Assembly (NCBI RefSeq): GCF_963855985.1
Contig: NC_087112.1
Span: 3,226,501-3,290,500, forward strand
Origin: Ostrinia nubilalis
Taxonomy: Eukaryota; Arthropoda; Insecta; Lepidoptera; Crambidae
Direction of reading: 5' to 3'
Length of the DNA stretch: 64,000 bases
The notes beneath the pieces were generated by a model. It saw nothing but the letters and a program-made list of their open reading frames with translations. It made no database searches and was not told the origin of the DNA. Below, one piece after another: positions 47,027-58,960 of the stretch. A program made the translations under genes and the position numbers. How positions within the stretch are numbered: the stretch's first letter is position 1; every line of letters starts with the position of its first letter.

Positions 47027-47269
47027 CTTTTACGTAAGTTAATTTTTATTCGTATTTGATTGTACACAGTTTTGTAAGTGAAATAAACAAAGATAATGTC
47101 AATTAGTTAACATTTTTTTCCAATTTTTTTTTAGGTACCACTGAAACCAACTATCGAACCCAAGTCTTTAATAAATTTTCTAAAGATCCTAAATGTCATC
47201 GAACTTTGATTATTATCATTATCAATTAGAACTCTTGGGAGTACCTATATCAAGGTCAATAACGAAAAA

Positions 47270-47304
47270 CATAATCGTATCCTTCTGGCGCAGTCGGGTA
47301 AAAA
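47270..47304 (+). repeat. CTTCTGGCGCAGTCGGGTAA tail, copy 2
   Basis: Second occurrence of the 3' terminal sequence, followed by AAAAC. Confidence 0.5.
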
Positions 47305-48957
47305 CTTGTAAAATACTGCTCACTGCGCTTAGTGTGCCGCAGCCCTTAGCCCTGCACCCTCGGGGATCGAAAAAAGCGGAAAACAAGCGCCGCCATTTCC
47401 TCGCAAATTACTCGCATTGCAGTTACACTCGTAACTGATTCGTTTGCCGAGTAAACCGCGATCAAGTAGATCCATTTATGAGCAAACGACTTTTAATGTT
47501 GGTTTTAAAAATTAAGAAAGATAAATTACTCACTTTTACATTATTTTAATGTAAGTAGGTAATATTTTAGACCTACTCATATCATCGTTGCTTCGGCCGC
47601 TAAGTTTCATAATCTTTCAGGAGCATTTTTACATTATTTTAATTTATTATTACATTTTTATTACATACTACATTTAAGATTTATAAGAATTATTCTCAAT
47701 GTTAGTTAATTTTAGTAAGGTTTCAGATGATGATTCAGCATGAGGACAATTTTACTATGGTGTTGCAATGTAAAAGTAGTGCAAAATATTGAATTGTAGA
47801 AATGACTCGCATTCCCCTACTTATCAATTATAAAAGACCTGATAGACCTGATCATTGTGAAACCTAATAACTTATGATTGGATACCGTTACATCACTTAG
47901 GTATAAAAATAAAATTCAATCAAAATCAGTTCATCAGAAGATTATCTTCCCATGTCCAACACATGGTGGTTTATTCCAAAAACTCTCATTATTACCCGTA
48001 CACAAAAATTCCCCTCCCTTCCCTAAAAGCCAGTTATTAACCTGTTGTTTGCCGCGCACAGAATTAAAACGCCAATTAGCGTAACAAATCGCCCTTGAGC
48101 TGAGAAAAAACCTCCGCGGTCGGCGGAAGGGTTAAACTATACAGGCGTTTGCAGGGCGCGGGTAAACTGGATGTCCCTAACTTACGGCGATTGCGAAGTC
48201 TAGTTCAATCTTGAAGACATTGTTAGTAAAATGTTTAACAGTTAACTTATTAATAGGTAAACAAAGTAATTTCATAAAGTTGTCATAAATATTCAGAAAA
48301 TTAATAAAACGGGGGAAGGTAGTTCTTTAAATGGAATTCTTGCGTCAATGAAAAGAACGAGTGTTTGGACGTTAGCTGCCAGTTATTTTGGTACATGATA
48401 CCTATTTTGTAAATCGAATTTTAATATATTAACTGTAATAAATTAACAAGTGGCAGATAAATATGGCTGAATTTCTTCCGCCACTTCCTTTCAGCACTAG
48501 CTTATCTGCTAGCTAACTCACAAAACACTATAATGTCTTCAATATTATATTGAACAATGTGCCCGTCAAAGATGATGCTGTAGAATAGACTAAAACCATA
48601 ATAAACACGTATGTTATAGAAGAAGGAAGCATTACAATCAGTTTCCGTCACAACAGTCGGGCCGTGTAAACTCCGCCCTACCGGTCCATCCGGGAAAAAA
48701 TGGGACACTTAAAAAACCATTAATCACCAACCAGGAAGAAGAAGCCGCGTAACAGGTGGTCATCCAGGATGACGGAAAATTGGGGTGAATTTTTTAAACA
48801 TGTAAAACAGCTTGCCCCGTTTTAAATTTTTCAGGGGCAATTGAAAAGTGACATGTCCCATTTTTCATTTTTCGGGGGCGATTGAACAGTGGTAGAGGTT
48901 AATTATTCTTAAAACGATATGACGTCATTCATGTGTTTTTATAGTCTTTGCATTTGA
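47305..48957. other. Non-coding DNA with GC islets
   Basis: Islets at 47330-47460 (GCCATTTC at 47392) and 48095-48180 (CCTCCGCGGTCGGCGGAAGG). A diverged copy of the CCCGAAGCAGTG-family start lies at 48471-48520. No gene seen. Confidence 0.4.
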
Positions 48958-49035
48958 CAGATGCCTGGCTTGGTGGTTGGAGGGATAACAGGCTGTGGTG
49001 CGGGTTTGCATCCTGACGGGGACAAACGTCATTGA
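48958..49035 (+). repeat. Degraded tRNA-related SINE fragment
   Basis: GGCTTGGTGGTTGGAGGG looks like an A box, GGTGCGGGTTTGCATCC a B box, and GGACAAACGTCATTG follows, as in lepidopteran tRNA-derived SINEs. The AG before and GTGAGT after it make it look like an exon, but all frames contain stops. Confidence 0.35.
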
Positions 49036-49786
49036 GGTGAGTTTTTTTAACATTTAATAGTAAGATAGTCTATTGTAGTAGGTAGTTATTAAATGAGTTT
49101 TTGTAAATTTAAAAAAGTTAAAGGTTCTCCATTCGTAACATCTTTTAATTTTTTTAAGCAATCTTTTAAAATTCTGTAAGTACACAAATGCTGTGTGAAA
49201 AAACTGTGTTTAAATATAAATGAAACTCAAAAAAATTACCAGTTATTTTTTATTTTAAACTTGCTGACAAACAAAGTTAGTTTCTCGGTTATAATATTCG
49301 CATGCAAAATAAATAGCCCTTGTTATACAAGAATCACCACCCAGTACAATGTACTCAATAGAATAAAATAATTGTATCATAGCTACTATAATTACTATCC
49401 CAATAACTTAAAATATTAGTATTGTTTTAGTTTCTAAACTTTGGACACTTAAATAAACGATAAATGGCTCTCCCAGACGGCCCAACAATATTTCGGCCAT
49501 TGGCATTTGGGGATAAGCAAACTCGTCGCTAATAATAACCGATTCAACCACACAATAAATGTAAATTCCCCTTGCTAAAAACTCATAGCGCCATCTATTG
49601 ATGAGTAGAAAAAACACAGTATTTTGGCAATTTACAAATTCTTTACTAATTTTACGTTACTCATCATTACAATAAAATAGGAAAAATATTTTATATAATG
49701 AGGTTTCGTTTAATGATGACACAATAATTATAATTATTCAATATTTTTAACCTGATTATTTTTCATTTTAATGTTCTGTCTACTGT

Positions 49787-49948
49787 CCACTAGAGAGCGT
49801 CATTGTTGTTTTACGACTATTCCCCACTAGATGGCAGTACTCACTTTGGTTACTTTAATCGTCGATAGATGGCGTTAAACGTTTTAACTACTGATCACTA
49901 GAGGTCGCTACATCAAACTTATAATTCTACCAGCCGCTAGATGACGTT
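49787..49948 (+). promoter_or_regulatory. Regularly spaced array of five CTCF-like motifs
   Basis: Five sequences of the type CCACTAGATGGCAGT lie in one direction. Their GATGGC-like cores begin at 49793, 49830, 49868, 49901 and 49940, intervals of 37, 38, 33 and 39 bp. The second (49824-49838) is closest to the CTCF core known from flies and vertebrates; the others differ by one to three bases. A sixth, reverse-oriented GCGCCATCTATTG lies at 49588. The sequence between cores is not repeated, so this is not a simple tandem repeat. CTCF binding is inference. Confidence 0.4.
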
Positions 49949-50145
49949 AATAAAATATGTGCTCGCCTCTGTTTGCTTAAGTGCCTATTCATAATCCAAT
50001 CCCATTTTTTAGCACACTTACTAAAATTATGATAACGAAACAAATTGATAAAGATTTTGGTTAACTATTTTGTTAAAAAAATTCAAGAGTCTTTTAAGTG
50101 TGTATGCCGCATTACCTTTAGTAAATCGAGTTTTCAAAAAAAAAT

Positions 50146-50192
50146 ACATAACCCACCTTCTGGCGCAGTCGGGTAATAATAATAATAATAAG
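50146..50192 (+). repeat. CTTCTGGCGCAGTCGGGTAA tail with (TAA)n, copy 3
   Basis: Third occurrence, ending in six or more TAA units. Confidence 0.55.
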
Positions 50193-52024
50193 TAATGTGT
50201 CGATATCATGATAATAGATTATTTTTTTGACTTCTAATTTTGTCATTATTTTGAACACCACTTTTAATCTAATCTTTAAACCTATTTTAAATAACCCGAA
50301 AAGGGCAAACCATATTTTGATTCAGAATCACCATATTTCGTTAACAACTTGAATAAATATTTACTTTCTTAATTTCTCTAGCACTCTTAAATAGAATCAC
50401 TACTAGTATTTAATTGAAACTGAAACTTCCGAAGTTAGAAAGTTGACCTACAATGTTTTTTTATGGTGGTTTTTCATGTGAAATAAAACTTCAATGAAAT
50501 ATGATTAGCAAATCTTTATTATTCTGCTTGTTTACTACATACTAAGCATTAATCACATTAATAATACGGTGTATGACTAACTACGTAGTTATGTAGGTGT
50601 AGGTACCTAATGTAGGTAAACCTCAACGAAACATAATAAAATCTTGTAAATTAAAAAGCTTACTATAATAACTTATTAAAATGAAATCAGACAAAAGCTA
50701 GCTATAATTACATTATTAAGTAATAATTATTTCATAACTTAGCGATCTCATAAAAAGATGGAATTATTGCTTAACTAAAAGTTAGTGATCTCATCAAAAT
50801 TATTTCTTACTAACGGCTAACGCAGCATCCGTGACCCCATCTCACACAACGCAAACATTATTTTAACGTTAACCCGTCAATGCGAGCGTCATAATAACGC
50901 CAATTAATTTAAATGACAATACCTCGCGGTCCAAATGACCCTTTTCTTAGATAACCCTTTATCTTTTTTCTAAGACATTCATTAACCCTCCGTTACACTC
51001 GTGGTCTAAATGACCTGTTATTTTAAAATCCTTTGGATGTTTTTTGTCAGACTTTTGTCTTTGTTGCTACTGGGCTGCTACTGGGCATCTTGTGAGAACG
51101 GCCAACGGTATCTTTTATGGACAGATGCAAGGATGTGTATTGAATGAGAAATGTAATTGCTTAGGGGCTAATAATAATAATAATTGGGCTAATTTTAATT
51201 ATTACTTTCGGGTTATTTTGGTTCATTTATTGATAACTTCTTGTGTTGTTTCTTCTTATCACCGCCGGAATGGTGTCTTTGAGGCAGGAGAAATCCGCAG
51301 ACGTAAACCTGTAAAATAAAATAAAGGTTTAGTGTCACATCTTATAATATTTTTCATATTGCTCTAGATAATTCTAACCAGGCGATCAAAGGAATTAATA
51401 ACAAGGGACAAGCATTTTGAGTTATACTTTTATTTTTAATTAACAGTAATTTTTATGACTGTTAAATAAACATATTTTTTTATGGATAAAACGTTATAAG
51501 GAGGAACATTTATTTTCAATTATTCCATTTGGAAGTAAAACAATGAATATTTCAATATTTCAAATTTCAAAGGTATTAGAGATGTAAATGCCATGTAAAA
51601 ACGACGTCGCCGTAAACTCGTGTTCACCGGCCCGGGAGCGCCTTGGACCGCTTTCTTTTCGATTGATCAATTTATTGCGCTTGAATGGTTTTACATAACC
51701 TCCTCACTCCTATTTAAAACTGTCGACAACTGTTTACATATAAATTTAGTTAATAATTATTTTCCTAATTAACTTTTATTAATAACATTTCAGATAAAAT
51801 AATTCAAAAAGTTAATGTTCTATTTTTATTTAGTCAAAAAAAATGATTCTGTTTTCTAAGCAGCCTCTGATGGCACAATATCAAGACTTTCTTAACTAAA
51901 AAAAAACATAATAAGTAATATTTAACTATCTTTTTTGTTTAAGTAACTGAAATAACTTTTAGTCAGTTATTTATTCTATAAAAAATCGTGTGCTTAAAAT
52001 TTAATTTTCAACATTTAAACTATA
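50193..52024. other. AT-rich non-coding DNA
   Basis: A pair of related blocks (GCGGTCCAAATGACC at 50925, GTGGTCTAAATGACC at 51000) suggests an old repeat. GC islet at 51600-51665. The 91-codon frame at 51044 shows no domain. Confidence 0.4.
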
Positions 52025-52353
52025 TTACAGGTGTTACAGTAATTTCAGTGATAACACCACTTCTTTTTCTACATTAATTGACATTATCTCTCAGTTCACA
52101 ATTTAATAACATTAACTTTTAAATTCTCATCAGACACGGCTTGCAGTGGCTCAACAAATTGTCCAAACGTAAAAGGTGTCCAATGAAATAGACGTTACAG
52201 GTGTTACAGTCATTTCAGTGATAACACCACTTCTTTTTTCTACATTAATTGACATTGTCTCTAAAATCACAATTTAATAACATTTTTTTTAATTCTCATC
52301 AGACACAGCTTTTAGCAGTGGCTCCACAAGTTGTCCAAACGCAAAGGTGTCCA
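52025..52353 (+). repeat. Tandem duplication, period 170 bp
   Basis: Copies 52025-52182 and 52195-52353 share GGTGTTACAG, AGTGATAACACCACTTCTTT, CATTAATTGACATT and TTGTCCAAACG. A GC-rich unique stretch (52354-52515) follows the second copy. Confidence 0.8.
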
Positions 52354-52554
52354 GGCCGGGTGCGCCCCTCGTGAGAACCGGTCCGTCCGGTATGCAAATC
52401 ACGCTCATTGTGCATCGGACAATTCTTCGCCGTTTGATTGTCGACGCTCCTGTTGTCTGCTTGGGATGGGATACGTTGTCGATGTTTTGAAGGGTTAACG
52501 TCTGGGATATGTGGCACTGTTGCCAGGCTAAGAAATAAGACTTAGATATTAAAT

Positions 52555-52680
52555 CTAGTAGAGTTTTTAATAATACTTGAAAATATCTAATTGCCTAAGG
52601 GGTTCATTTTTTTCAAGTTGCTTATTAAAAATTTAGTTTGAGATGCAACTCTTAAGGCATTTTTTAAAATAATTTTTATG
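52555..52680 (-). mobile_element. Relative of the tRNA-bearing element, lacking the tRNA core
   Basis: AATTGCCTAAGG joins directly to GGTTCATTTTTTTCAAG, and the flanks (ATGCAACTCTTAAGGCATTT) match those of the 31079-31273 element. The segment holding the tRNA-like sequence is absent. Confidence 0.55.
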
Positions 52681-53439
52681 TTAAAAAAAAAGACGTCGCG
52701 AATCTCTTAAAGAGCGGTCTTCAAATCAATTTTGTTACCAAGCTGAATTATGACAGACGTCGACGCTTGACCCTTGTCACGTAATGTGATTTTCACAAAT
52801 ATTTTCAGCCATTGATAATCCATTTTGATAATTTAATTTAATAGATTGCAAAAAAAAACTAATTTTCATACCGCACAATTTTAACTTAAACATTTTATCG
52901 ACAGACTATCGACATATCGCCCCTCATAATATCGACTAATTCCCACCACAGCACCAAAAACTAACCGCCAAAACCGGTTAGGTCAGTTCCGCATAGCACA
53001 ATAGTACCCACTGGATACTTAAATAGGTCCAAATATTATAATGTATGCTATTATTACTTCCCGTCCCTTTTTTTTAGCATAGGTGATTCCATTATGTCCA
53101 GTTCGCACCCTTGGGTCTATTGTACCCCCGGGCAAGATAACCGGTAAGACAACTTTGACCCACTGACGCATTGAAAGGGTTAAGCCAGTTGCCGTCTGAC
53201 CGTCAAAGTGTTAGTGTAAAAGTTTGTGATAATTGCTTTTAAATTGTGTAAAATTGTAAGTGTAAAAGCAGTTTTAACTGAAATTGTGAAAGAAGTAAGT
53301 ACACGTGCCTTCAAGATGAAATATTTCTGATAGGTATCTCAACATTAAAATAAACAGTATAAGAATCATATCTTATCGATTACGATTTTATTAATTTAAA
53401 TAACTTATTCCTGTTTCACCATTAAAAGCAGTTGTCTAA

Positions 53440-53715
53440 ACAAAAAAAATCTGTCATCGCCAACTTTTCGCGCCATAATCCAGATTTATTATCTGTGCAC
53501 GCATGCAAACTATTCACGTCTCCCCATCTTATTGTCTTTGCCCCATTTATAAAAAGACCACCCCCGCTATCGATTCGATTTTTAAAAGCGGCGAGCAAAC
53601 GCTGTGATTGGTGGATCGGTCGGACATTTTTGTTCGTTATTCAAAAGCTTTTTCTGGAGGCGTCTTTGGGGTGGGTGGGGGAGTTTGAATGGCGCTTCTT
53701 AGCGACCATAGATTA
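53440..53715. other. GC-rich islet
   Basis: CATCGCCAACTTTTCGCGCC, ATCGATTCGAT, GCGGCGAGCAAACGC and GGGTGGGTGGGGGAG. A frame of 94 codons without ATG context lies here; I see no domain in it. Confidence 0.3.
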
Positions 53716-54384
53716 GACATTGGACTCTTTTCGGAAATTACTTACTTGCAAAGATAAAATTATTTTGAGTTACTTCTAGTAAACAAAATACTTAAATATT
53801 ACAAAATGGTCCCCATTAGTACAATTTGTAATAAATATTTTTGTAATAAATTATGTATTAAGTTATTTTTCCTATATGAAAAAACATTAAATCCTTATTA
53901 AACTAAATCATAAACGCTATATTACTTTACTTCCTACACAATACAAAAGCTAGTATTGGGTAGATTCTTTAACTCTTTTGTAAAACTTTAAACTTTGTTA
54001 AGAAGAAGGTGTATCTTATTTCTTGTAACATCTAATCAAAGTCTATCAAGCTATTTATAAAAGTCAAGGAAATAGCTACTTAAATAAACCCAATAATAGA
54101 TACCTCAAAAACAACGACTCTACTTAGTTTTCTTTTATAATTTAAACTTCTAGCCCGTTCACAAAATATTTTTAAATAACATTTTTATTTTAGAATGCGC
54201 TCTACCAAACAAAACAAGTCCATCAAAACTTTTCGATCATTACACAAATATAATTACGACCTTCGAGGGGTCCAAGAAAAACTCCCTGAAAACTCAAGGG
54301 TTCAAAATGGGCCCGAATTGATTTTATTTGTGAGTCGACACGATTTTTTAATTAAAGGGGTAGGAGTTCGTTGTAAATTTTAAT

Positions 54385-54500
54385 GATAGCCGCCATCTTA
54401 GAAAGTGATCGCGCCAAAATTCTTGAGTGACAGGAGATTTTGTTTTTAATTTCGCGGGATTGAATGCGCGGGGCGTCATTCAGTATAGGCGGAGGTGGAA
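54385..54500. other. GC-rich islet with GCCATCTT
   Basis: GCCGCCATCTTAGAAAGTG, GATCGCGCCAAAATTC and TTTTAATTTCGCGGGATTG. The last motif is shared with 32242-32260. Confidence 0.35.
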
Positions 54501-57500
54501 TGCTTTACAAAAGTTGTATTTTACGGACGAGAAATCGACTATGTATATGAAATCCTCATGATGTAAAACTGAACGCCACATTTTCAATTTTGAATGACGC
54601 GGGTAATTTTAATATTAACTTGAACTCAATTTTTCTCCGAAGATTAAAAGAGTTAGAATAAAGAAATGATTGTTGATTTACAAAAAAAAAGTCTGCCACG
54701 GTAAAATTTAGATTAACGAATAAAACAGTGAACGATATAAATCACGACATTGAATAGTACCCAATTAAAAAAATAATATGTTGAATACATAATCTATTAA
54801 GATTATGGCTGAATTATATTATAAATTTAAAATTCAAAAACAAAACCAGTTTCTCTCCAAAATCGGCAGTAGCAGCAAAATGAAGCTTATTAGAATCCAT
54901 TCGTTTAAAGTAATTGAAACAATTTCTTCTTGATTCCTATTCATTAAGCTCGATTCAGAAAGTAAAGAGGTAGGTATCTTACTTTTGAAAATTATGATTT
55001 TCAGAATTTCAGATAAATAAAACACTTAACCCTATTGAAATTCCCAGAAATTGCTTTCTGGCAAATGATTGGGGATTATCTTGATTTATCCTTCTTATAG
55101 TGAAAGTTGTGACTTGCCCCCTTGGACAAGTTGCAAAATGTGACAGTTTTAATTTCGAAAAATGGTCAAAAGACCTTTTTTGTAAGAAGTTACATTTTCG
55201 ATTCGTTAAGAGTGCCACTTGTCTAAACCCACTGAGGTCATAGACTTGGTGTCAGACTCTATGAGACTTCAAGGCATATGTCATACTACCTCCAATCCTC
55301 CACCAGATCGAAGGCTTATACATAGAAAGTACCAGGTGAGATACAGGCCAAGAGTTTCCTCATTGAGGATAAAAAAAAGTATGTAGTATGTCATGGCTCC
55401 ATCGGATCGAAGTCTTATAGTATACTATCTAAAACACGGAATTATAATATTATGTCTTACCGGTCAATCATGAGCTCTTTTGAGCTTACGATGTCCTAAA
55501 CAAAAGAGTGATTTATAATAATAATATGTGTTAGAACTAGGATTTGAACCCTGAGCTCAATAATCATAGTGATTTGGAGTTAAAATAACTTCAATAACAG
55601 TCTCCCGACACATTCCTTAGCCGAGTAATAGTCCAAAAGTAAACATGACTCTATAAGTAATTAGGTAATGATGGAGGAGTTACAAAGTCAAAACTAGATT
55701 GATGTTTTACAATCAAAAGCTTATTATTTCTATTTTAGTTTCAAAATAGCTCTTACAACTACAAAAATTGCCACTATATTTAGTTTAATGACAATTGCGT
55801 TTAATGCCATTGTTAATTTTAAAAATTGGCACTTTCTAGGCTAGGGCACTTAAATAATATTATGTTCACGTCCCAAATATAGCTTGCCCTACCACCACTT
55901 CGGGACAATATGTATATGGGCTAGTATCTACTGAGAAGAAGTGGCGGAAGTAACTCTGTTAAAAGTCCTACCTAAGCCTTTTTCCTATTAGACAATAATT
56001 ATGTAAGTATCCCATATTAAAGATAAGCAACGCGCATTACAATCTTATTTAAACTCAGCCCATCCAAGTAAAATAAATATCCTTAACAATAACGTCAGAA
56101 TCAAATCTTCACAAAACGTTAAGATGGCTAACGGTTGATAACAAGAAACGAGCGGTTAAAAATATTAATTCAGGAGGGTTCAACCCCCAGGGGGGTGAAG
56201 AGGTACTTTTTTAGCGCCCACTAGCCCTTTTTTCGAAGGGGGGAGCTTTGCAATTTAAATTTTATCTCTCCGTAATGAGTCGACGGCGATCTACAAGCAA
56301 GCTTTCTTTTCGGTTCTTTGAATTTGTCAAGATCGATTTTGTTTATGTTTTTTGTACATTATAGAACTAACAAATACGTAGTTTAACTGGTTTGACTTGG
56401 ATTGCTTGAATCGCAAATAAAGCACAATATTAAAATAATAATAATAAAATCATTTATTTGAAAGAACATGGTTACAGATTGGTGTTAATGTTAATTAGAT
56501 CATGAAGAAATCACTTTAGCAACTAAGTACTAAGATGTCTCTACATATAGTATTTGCTGTGTTTTCTCTCAGCTCGTTTTCATTTTATTGAAAAAATATG
56601 TGTAAAAGAGCTTTCAAAAACAAGCTTCCTGATTTGCAGCTTCTTATGAACTTGATTGTTTAATAAAAGAAATGATAACGTGTCTCTGGGGTCACATAAA
56701 ACTGTGTCGGTCCGTTCGACCTTTGAAGCGCTCTTGCGGCGTTACCATACGTATCGTAACCTTGACACACACATTTATATCAAACAGAGCATAAGAATAG
56801 GTACAAACTCTTCAGGTGTCCTAAATTTAGTACATTCACTCATTAAGCAATTATTCAACATAAAAAATTCAAAATCTTATAAAGAGACGATTTTGGTGAA
56901 AGTAGGTATTAACATTTACGAGACGATCTTCCATTTTATTTTTGGTTAAATTGGTTCAATATCTAATTGATATTTAACCACGTTTTCTTTTAAATAAGAT
57001 GGTTTATGTTTTATGACAACAAATCGAAGCTCGATTAAAAACCAATCCCTGATATATCGTCCAAGTTTAAAACGCCACTCAAGTGTACAAATTGTTTATT
57101 TAGAACAAATAGCGGTGTGAAAGTTTTCGAGTTATCCCAACGATGTTTTTAACCGACAAATGAGAGCTATTAAAGTGAAAATTGGCTTCGAAACTTGTAG
57201 ACGACGGAGCGGTGAAAAATTTACGAACAACACTTAGATTAATGTACTGTGTATAGTACATACATATTATTATGGTAATCTACGGTATGTGTAGACAATA
57301 GGCACATAAAAACACTGATAGCCATAAAAATAATCTTCTTACTTAAAGGCGTCCTACTTAAATGCAAATACAGGTCAGATCTGAGCATATTTAGGTACTG
57401 TAGTTATTTATTTGTTAAGGCCGGGTAGCAGAGAAAATGGCGAAAATGAGGTTTTCATTTTTCATTTTTGAGGTACTAAACAGTAAAATTAAAGGCTAAG

Positions 57501-58143
57501 ATTTTTATTGGTCATAGTTGAGGATATTTTCTAGGGCTATTAACGGATGGAAACACGATTTGATGAAGTTGACTCGATAGAATAAATTCCCAAAGTTACC
57601 TCTATTTGTTTTCTATTTATGGTTTTATTTTTAAAATAAGCGATTTGAGATTCTAAATCTTATACTAAACTAAAGTTCAGAAATAACTTGAGGGCTTTTA
57701 ACGGATGAAATTTTTATATTGCGTCTTATTTAGTTACTATGTTAAAAAATGTGGAAAAAATCGTCCATGACGGCTTGGACAATCTCAATCAGTCGCGCGG
57801 TGGCGCTTACGGAGGACGGACGCGTGTCAGTTTTTTGGCCGTGACAGTTCGCGATTTGTCAATATTTTTGACAATGATGACTTTGATGAGTCACAGTATA
57901 ATAATATCAGTGTTACTGGAGAAAGCTTAAATTTTTGATAATTAAAAATATCAATTTTGTCTACCTATTGAAATTTAAATCGTTCGCATCCTTTTAAACG
58001 AAGACTCTACTCATGATACATAGTACATTCCTCAAATATGAGACAAAACCAATGAGTTAAAATTACATTTTAATAGTACCTACATACAATCATCTTACAC
58101 TCTTTAGAAGAGCACACTGACACAAATAAATAATAAAAAATAT
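54501..58143. other. AT-rich gene desert
   Basis: GC patch at 56165-56245; an ATAATAATAA-tailed LINE-like 3' end around 56435-56770; AAAATGGC at 57434; and two GGGCTWTTAACGGATG blocks at 57534 and 57693. No gene seen. Confidence 0.4.
55838..55957 (-). repeat. Dispersed repeat (CCCGAAGCAGTG family)
   Basis: CACGTCCCAAATATAGCTTG, ACCACTTCGGGACAATATG and TGAGAAGAAGTGGCGGAAG on the minus strand. Confidence 0.5.
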
Positions 58144-58960
58144 TGTCTAAGGTCTGTAGCTAAAGGTCTAAGCTGCAAGATAGAGGAATCTTCTAGCCAA
58201 AAAGATGGCAGATGCAGCAGATGTCAACGGATTTAAAACTGGAGTTCATGTGACTCCTTGTAGACTTGAGTGTCTAGAGCGTCCCTTCCTCCACCATGCG
58301 TAAGAATTTTCACAAAAATACTGTCTAAGGTCTGTAGCTAAAGGTCTACGCTGCAAGATGGAAGAATCTTCTAACCAAAAAGATGGCAGATGCAGCAGAT
58401 GTCAACGGATTTAAAACTGGAGTTGATGTGACTCCTTGTAGACTTGAGTGTCTAGAGCGTCCCTTCCTCCACCATGCGTAATAATTTTCACAAAAATACT
58501 GTCTAAGGTCTGTAGCTAAAGGTCTAAGCCGTAAGATAGAAGAATCTTATAGCCAAAAACATGGCAAATGCAGCAGATGTCAACGGATTTAAAACTTGGA
58601 GTTCATGTGACTCCTTCTAGACTTGAGTCTCTAGAGCGTCCCTTCCTCCATCATGCGTAAAAGTTTTCCAAAAATACTTTCTGAGGTCTGTAATAAAAGT
58701 CTAAACTGCAAGATAGAAGAATCTTTTAGCCAAAAACATGGCAAATGCAGCAGATGTCAACGGATTTAAAACTTGGAGTTCATGTGGCTCCTTCTAGACT
58801 TGAGTCTCTAGAGCGTCCCTTCCTCCATCATGCGTAAAAGTTTTCCAAAAATACTGTCTGAGGTCTGTAATAAAAGTCTAAACTGCAAGATAGAAGAATC
58901 TTTTAGCCAAAAACATGGCAGATGCAGCATAATATATCAACGGATTTAAGACTGGACTGG
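58144..58960 (+). repeat. 178-bp minisatellite, about 4.6 units
   Basis: Units start at 58144, 58322, 58500, 58679 and 58855 (TGTCTAAGGTCTG or variant). Each contains GCAGATGTCAACGGATTTAA and GAGCGTCCCTTCCTCC. Units 1 and 2 resemble each other most, as do units 3 and 4, suggesting stepwise growth. No frame stays open across the array. Confidence 0.9.

Noticed and set aside
48958..49040. Exon-like segment bounded by TTTGACAG and GAG|GTGAGT
   Set aside because: All three frames contain stops within the segment, and the sequence reads better as a degraded tRNA-related SINE with A- and B-box-like blocks.
56656..56949. 97-codon open frame
   Set aside because: No recognisable domain, AT-rich composition, and it overlaps a probable LINE 3' region in reverse.
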